DNA of 24,463 bases, from positions 8,426 to 32,888 of the forward strand of contig QKYT01000812.1 in the NCBI GenBank assembly GCA_003550305.1, in the 5' to 3' direction. Position 1 is the stretch's first letter; every line of letters starts with the position of its first letter. Shown in pieces: positions 19,631 through 24,463 of the stretch. This DNA comes from Glomus cerebriforme. Its lineage: Eukaryota > Glomeromycota > Glomeromycetes > Glomerales > Glomeraceae. Position numbers and translations under genes: made by a program. The notes under the pieces are model-generated. The model was given only the letters and a program-made list of their open reading frames with translations, was not told the origin of the DNA and made no database searches.

Positions 19631-20164
19631 ATGGCAATATTAACCAGAAGTAAAACACAAAAAAGTCGATTCGTTACATTATCAAAATTTGAAGTCGATC
19701 GTTGTTATAGATTGGCTCTTGAACAATTATCTAAAGAGGTACCATTTAAAATCACCAAATCTCACGCGCGAACAATATATTCACCTTCTTTGAAAGTTAT
19801 GAAAGATATTGAATCTATTAATAATTTCAAAGCATTACAAGAAATTTTTTACATTAAATTAAAAAATAAATATCATGATTTGAATAATCAAAAACGATCA
19901 TTTTTTGATAATAATAATAATAAAGAAGATAATGAAACTATTTATAGTGAAACAACGAGTGATGATTATGATACATTAACCAATACTTCTACTTGTTCTA
20001 GTTGTGATTATTCAACTATTGATACATTTATAGATGATGATATTGATTGGATTAGAAGTTCCTTTGATGAAAATGAGGAATTCTGGGATATATTTCGTAG
20101 ATTATTACTTTTAAATATAATTATTCCGCTTATATTTATAATTTCTATGATTTTATTAATTTGA
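19631..20164 (+). CDS. Orphan tail-anchored membrane protein, 177 residues
   Basis: This is a single uninterrupted frame beginning MAILTRSKTQKSRF. Residues 1-85 are basic, with helical-looking stretches (VDRCYRLALEQLSKEVPFKI, then SLKVMKDIESINNFKALQE). Residues 93-97 are an asparagine run. Residues 98-150 are acidic and rich in serine/threonine, including CSSCDYSTIDTFIDDDIDW. Residues 156-177 (RRLLLLNIIIPLIFIISMIL and on to the end) form one hydrophobic helix ending at the C-terminus, with no N-terminal signal. That layout fits a tail-anchored protein with its N-terminal part in the cytosol, inserted after translation into ER or an organelle outer membrane. I do not recognise a family. Codon use and length make a real gene likely. 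A TATA box upstream and AATAAA right after the stop support it. Confidence 0.7.
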   Translation: MAILTRSKTQKSRFVTLSKFEVDRCYRLALEQLSKEVPFKITKSHARTIYSPSLKVMKDIESINNFKALQEIFYIKLKNKYHDLNNQKRSFFDNNNNKEDNETIYSETTSDDYDTLTNTSTCSSCDYSTIDTFIDDDIDWIRSSFDENEEFWDIFRRLLLLNIIIPLIFIISMILLI

Positions 20165-20179
20165 TTTGATTTTGATAAC

Positions 20180-20185
20180 AATAAA
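20180..20185 (+). terminator. Candidate poly(A) signal of the tail-anchored protein gene
   Basis: AATAAA lies 15 bases after the TGA stop. Confidence 0.4.
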
Positions 20186-21488
20186 CTGTGATGAAGTTTT
20201 ATATTTACAAATCATATTTTATATTTATAATTTAACTTTCCTTCTTTTTTCTTCTAACCATAATTTTCTTTCTTTTTAATGAATAATATTGACTTTTAAT
20301 TTTTTCAATATCTTTAAACCAATATAATTTATAATAATTTGGATTTAATCTTCACAATAAATGATATTTGTAGTATAAAGATCATAATAAATTATTACAA
20401 TCGGTACAAAACAATATTGACAATAATATTTGTTGTTTACAAACATATAAGAATGACAGTTTCTGATTAGTAAGTGGAGTGAAGAATCTCAAACTATAAC
20501 CAAATCCATTAACTTTGGATATGCCAAAAATATGATATTATTTTATTTATTTATTAGAATTTATGAACGGGAATTTGATTGGAGTAAATTGTTCGAAATA
20601 TTACTAGTTTGTTTAATTTTAAATTCTATTATTCTTATTCTAGTAAAGAGCTTAATTTAGAATCTTTGAAAGATAGACATCCTATGTTATTGCAAATGAG
20701 AATTCTAAAAATTTATTTAGGCTTAATAGAAGAGCATAAAGCAAAGGAAATAATTAAAAAATATGATGTTGGATTTTCTTTATTTTTTTTGCAATTGTTA
20801 ATGAATATTTACTAATAAATTAGTCAATAAGCATATGAATTATTATAAGATTGTTTGCCTTCAATTATTCACGGTTTAAACCATGTATACTATTAATATA
20901 AAAAAAAAAAGTTATTGGACTCCATAGTATAGTAATCATAATTGCAATTAGCCTTTAGAATTGTGTAAACAATAGAAAATTTCTGATGGATAGTACAATT
21001 CCGGTTACTAGTCAGCCTGATTTTATTATACATTCAAACAAGAAAATATACACTTTATTATTTAATTTTTTTTTGTTTAATGCTTTTTTATTAATTATAG
21101 TAAATAAATGTTCTTTTGCAACTATTAATTGTTCATTTGATTATTTAAAAATTAAATTTAAAAATTTTCAGTCTAGTTAAATGTTTCTATCTTATCTAAA
21201 CAAATTATTAATTTTACTAACTATTATCTAAATATTGTCTATTGTTTTATTCATTATACTTCATTATTCATGTTCATTTTCTTTTTTTTGCAATTTACAT
21301 CATCATTTCTTTCTATTTCTAACTTATCATTGTTTCAAATTAATTTTATATAATTCAAATAACATTACAGAACTTGATAACTTTAAATTATTCTCCTATT
21401 TTATTACATTCATTATTTTCTTAGTAAATCACACTTTTTTTACACTTTGTGAGTGATCCTCATTATTCTTGGCACTTCTTTATTCACA
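20186..21488. other. AT-rich region with weak reading frames only
   Basis: A plus-strand stretch at about 20609-20815 contains KELNLESLKDRHPMLLQMRI and further hydrophilic sequence that looks somewhat protein-like. It has no start context, motif or neighbouring exon. Frames at 20986-21180 and 21235-21456 are phenylalanine/leucine-rich because of T-rich DNA. No gene is claimed. Confidence 0.5.
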
Positions 21489-21853
21489 TTAGTATATTAT
21501 ATATTTTGCCTCAAATTGTTCTTTCCATTTTTCATATGCATTACTGTTTTTAGCTTCTCCTTTTTTCTTCTCATCAAATTTCATTCTCAATGATTTCTTT
21601 AGCCTTCATCAATAATTTTAATTGTTGATTTCTTGTTATTACATGGATTTATATTTGTATTATCCTCAGAATCTCTTTACTGCTTAAAATGTCTAATATG
21701 ATCATTGCACCTTTTATTTTTCTGCTTTATCCCAAATTTCTGTTAATAAAATTGTTTTCTTTTCTCATTATGAGTACTAAACATTGCATGATATTTTAAA
21801 TCTTTAAATATAACTTTATCACTACATTCAATTAGTTTTGGTTTTGCTAAATC
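21489..21853 (-). pseudogene. Decayed minus-strand coding region, family unknown
   Basis: Two protein-like pieces lie in order on the minus strand with stops and frame changes between them. From 21853 to 21743 a frame reads DLAKPKLIECSDKVIFKDLK, then KYHAMFSTHNEKRKQFY, and stops; KEDKQWIL precedes it in the same frame before a TAG. From 21584 to 21489 another frame reads MKFDEKKKGEAKNSNAYEKW and KEQFEAKYIIY, then stops. In a different frame LLTEIWDKAEK continues directly after the first piece, pointing to a small indel near 21745. This is what a gene with accumulated stops and indels looks like. No homologue could be named. Confidence 0.45.
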
Positions 21854-22017
21854 CTATAATATCCATTGTTTATCTTCTTTTAGAAAAAGCAGGTTTCCGT
21901 TTTAGTATTTTACGGCTATTCTTTTGGTGTTTCAACTGGTTACTTGTATTACTTTAGGCGTTTTGAGTTACTGGATTTTTGAAAATGAAATAAATGAAAA
22001 GGGAATTCTAATCTAAA

Positions 22018-22257
22018 TCAAACCGCAGATAGGAGAGATACTCGACCATCTAACCAGTCTTTCCTTGCCTGATACGAAGAAAATCTCTATATACAGTATA
22101 AGGAAGAGAAGAGGAAGTTTAAAGGAATTTAAAAAAATCAAACCAGCCAGATAGAAGATAGAAGATACTCAACTAACTGACTGGTATTACTGGTTTCCTT
22201 GCCTGATAGAGGAAGACCTCATATACAGTATAAGGAAGATAAGAGGAAATATAAAGG
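22018..22257. repeat. Tandem duplication, unit about 120 bp
   Basis: Copy 1 (22018-22125) and copy 2 (22138-22257) share in order: TCAAACC, AGATA, GAGATACTC or GAAGATACTC, CTAAC, TTTCCTTGCCTGATA, ATATACAGTATAAGGAAGA and AAGAGGAA. The spacing differs by small indels. Divergence shows the duplication is not recent. The unit is less AT-rich than its surroundings. No coding sense is visible. Confidence 0.7.
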
Positions 22258-22682
22258 CAAGAAATAGTTGTTAAAAAAGGATAGAGGGAAAAATAAATTT
22301 TGAATAATCATTAGGTAGTAATCCATATTGTTGATAAAGTATTTTTAAAATGAGGTGAATGAAAATAATATGAAATTTTGTAGGTATTTATATAATTAAA
22401 ATATAAAAATGAGTCAAAATTATCAATTGTACAATAATAAATTAAAAGAAGGGACAAAAAATATATAAACGATGATACACAATTTCAGATATTTTTGCTT
22501 TAATATAGTAAGTGTTTATTACATTATGCAAAATTCCGATCACTGCTATTTGTGACTCATGATTTCTCCCTAATATTCAAAATTCGCAATTAATGATAAA
22601 TTATACATAATCAAAATTCAAAAAGGCCTAATTGGAGAAAATTGATTAACAAAACATGGAATTTAATTTGCCACATAATATA
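22258..22682. other. AT-rich intergenic DNA
   Basis: No gene, RNA or structured repeat is seen. Confidence 0.6.
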
Positions 22683-22787
22683 TCATTCTGTCTTTTCTTC
22701 TTGCTCATTATCAAAATTTTGCTTGATATTGTCTTGTTCTAATTCTACTTCAATATCATTATCATATTTACCTTTATATGCATCCAT
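22683..22787 (-). other. Acidic 34-codon reading frame, possible terminal exon or relic
   Basis: The minus strand encodes MDAYKGKYDNDIEVELEQDN, then IKQNFDNEQEEKTE and TGA. The acidic, asparagine/glutamate-rich composition continues a few codons upstream of this ATG in the same frame (NDIE) and looks more protein-like than neighbouring frames. No splice acceptor or adjoining exon is evident. It could be the tail of a lost gene. Confidence 0.25.
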
Positions 22788-23188
22788 TTCAATATCATTG
22801 ATATATTAGAAATTTTATTTTTATTTTTAAAGAATCAAAAAATAATTAATATTGTATTTTATAAAACATGACTAGCAAATAATAACTTTATTTGCTTTAT
22901 TTATAATTTCAACTCATATAAAAAAAGAAAATTAAGAAAATTAAAAAATAAACTTTTTATTATTCTCATCATAAAATTGAAATTGATTCTCTCTAGTTTG
23001 TTTTTTTTTCAAAAAGATGAAAGGAAATTTTTAGGTAAAAACTAAACTGTGGACAATTTCAATGTGCTGTATTTTTAAACACTCAAGAAACCCATTTTTT
23101 GAGTTGGTATTATTTTACATTATAAATTTCTATATAATATCTATAAAATGATTAAAGAATATAAGTTTGATATTAGCAATAAAAGCTA
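22788..23188. other. AT-rich intergenic DNA
   Basis: No supported feature lies between the acidic reading frame and the Sel1 pseudogene. Confidence 0.55.
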
Positions 23189-23795
23189 CTATAATTTAAT
23201 CTTAAAATTTGAATATTCCATTGCCTTTTGCATATTGACAGCAGTTCCAATATCTTTTTCATAACAATATCCTATTCTATTTATTGCATTTGGATTTTCT
23301 TCATCTGCCATTTTTTTAGATAATTCAAAAGCTTTATTATAATTATTAATATCTTCCTCATGCACATATACATAAGCAAGTTCTAATTGAGCTACTGTAT
23401 TTTCTAACTCTGTTGCTTTTTGATATAATTCAATTCTTTTTGTTTATTAAATTTGGCTACAATTCCATGATAATTAAAATATCCAAGCAAATAAATAGAA
23501 TTTAGCCAATCGTAAATTTCTTGTAAATTTATCTTATAAAAATTAATACAATCAATAACATGTTGTTTTCTTACATTTTTTCTTTTCCTTCATTTAGTTC
23601 TTTAAAATAAAGATTAACTAATTCATCAATAATAATGCTCAAATCCTCTTCAAATATATTTTCATGAATATTTTGAGTCATAGGTTCTACTTCTTTTATA
23701 TTAAAATTTTGATTAAATCGAAGTAATACTTTATGTAATAAATTATTAGTATTTGATATATCAATATTGTTTGAATTAATTTGCTTGTTTGGCAT
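23189..23795 (-). pseudogene. Sel1-repeat protein pseudogene with two frameshifts
   Basis: The minus-strand ATG at 23793-23795 opens a 74-codon frame (MPNKQINSNNIDISNTNN to KELNEGKEKM) ending at TAA 23571-23573. The protein continues in another frame as VRKQHVIDCINFYKINLQEI and SIYLLGYFNYHG, then shifts again near 23436 into ELYQKATELENTVAQLELAY and on to a final TAG at 23189-23191. The last part holds Sel1-like units: AQLELAYVY...KAFELSKKMADEENPNA, and NRIGYCYEKDIGTAVNMQKAMEY. The first break fits loss of one base in a six-T run (23576-23581). The second is a 5-bp duplication, AATTC AATTC (23427-23436). Sel1 proteins are solenoid scaffolds, often fused to kinases; no kinase domain is present here. 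No plausible splice pair removes both breaks. Confidence 0.8.
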
Positions 23796-24463
23796 TTTGA
23801 ATAATGATAAAAGGAAAAATGTTTCACTGTGGGAAATTAAATGATTCTGTTTCAAATTAATTTTTTTTTGCCAACGATATTTATATTGATTTACTGTAAT
23901 ACGTATGTAATACCAGTAATATTTGCCAATGCAGATCATGAAAGTTTTTGTGTTCCACTGCAGTTTCATCAATAAGTCTAAGTATTCGGGAAATTTTTAC
24001 ATCAAATAATAATAACACTGATTGATTAATAGTTTTAATATTTAATTAAAATTCACAAAGTAAATGACACAACAGTTTAATTATAAATCTTTATTAACGC
24101 AAAAATTATACAAATTAACATTATTTTTTCTGTAAATGATGCATAATATAAAAATTTGGTACACATTTCTAATTCTTTTGAGTGAAATTGATGAGTTTGA
24201 TCCAAATTTTTTTTTTTTAACAAAATTTCACGCTAACTTTTTTAATAATGTTTTTCAACTTTCACATCAAAAAAAAAGGATTGTTTATGTATGTATTTTT
24301 TTAAAAAAATGTCTGATAGTTTAAGGTAATTGAAGTTGAATATAATTTAAATTTTTTTTCAATATACAAAAAACACTTTTATACAAAATATAAATAATTT
24401 AAAACAATTATCAGTAAACAACCTATAAAATTTTGCTTCCTAAACCAGTGTTCGGAAATGACC
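23796..24463. other. AT-rich flank at the window end
   Basis: This contains the region upstream of the Sel1 pseudogene and further AT-rich DNA. A 62-codon frame at 24136-24324 is low-complexity and phenylalanine-rich. No other feature is supported. Confidence 0.6.

Noticed and set aside
20986..21456. Frames of 64 and 73 codons with hydrophobic stretches
   Set aside because: T-rich DNA gives Phe/Leu/Ile runs automatically; no signal anchors or homology seen.
23796..23972. N-terminal extension of the Sel1 pseudogene frame
   Set aside because: The frame stays open upstream of the ATG at 23795, but the translation (aromatic and basic, low complexity) does not resemble the start of a Sel1 protein.
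1..24463. CRISPR arrays, rRNA genes, intact tRNAs, viral genes
   Set aside because: Looked for spaced direct repeats, conserved rRNA stretches, B-box sequences and viral-type domains; only the 3950-4007 tRNA relic gave a B box, and nothing else qualified.

Overview
The window looks like nuclear DNA of a very AT-rich fungus, most likely an arbuscular mycorrhizal fungus of the Glomeromycotina (Rhizophagus-like). The signs are: short introns of 66-88 nt with GTAAGT-type donors and pyrimidine-rich AG acceptors; TATA-type promoters and AATAAA signals; long A/T tracts; many non-autonomous DNA transposons; and a broken Sel1-repeat gene of the kind greatly expanded in these fungi. The genus is inferred from style and gene families. 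No marker gene is present to prove it.

Layout. 1-7700 holds no intact gene. It carries a GGTGAA-type simple repeat (437-522), a dispersed-repeat-like block (620-800), a pogo/Tigger-type MITE with TA target duplication (1171-1357), a GC-looped foldback element (1762-1878), a coding relic (about 1990-3213) and a 1.54-kb hAT-like non-autonomous element (3252-4795) inserted in that relic. The hAT-like element contains a tRNA-derived relic with A and B boxes but no anticodon arm.

7760-10380 holds two genes for secreted proteins: an intronless ML-domain (NPC2-like) lipid-binding protein (+, 7831-8280) and a three-exon alpha-carbonic anhydrase (-, 9376-10291). Around 11290-11582 is a promoter-like block with two GC-rich palindromes and a TATA box, in front of a short reading frame broken by an in-frame TGA. 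Between 11.6 and 16.77 kb I see only AT-rich DNA and one imperfect inverted-repeat element (12662-12948).

16798-18743 (-) is a six-exon MFS drug:H+ antiporter (DHA1, Qdr/Dtr-like) of 508 residues. The exon boundaries were worked out here and keep one reading frame throughout. Its upstream region carries a perfect 26-bp palindrome just below the TATA box and a nested palindrome further up. 19631-20164 (+) is an orphan tail-anchored protein. From 20.2 kb to the end there are relics: a decayed minus-strand reading frame (21489-21853), a tandem duplication of about 120 bp (22018-22257), and a Sel1-repeat pseudogene (23189-23795, -) with two identifiable frameshifts.

The genes do not form an obvious pathway. 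The ML protein and carbonic anhydrase both enter the secretory route, and the MFS protein is a membrane exporter, but nothing shows co-regulation. I found no clearly new multi-gene system. The most unusual items are the tRNA relic inside the hAT-like element, the nested palindrome upstream of the transporter, and the palindrome/TATA/short-ORF block at 11.3-11.6 kb.
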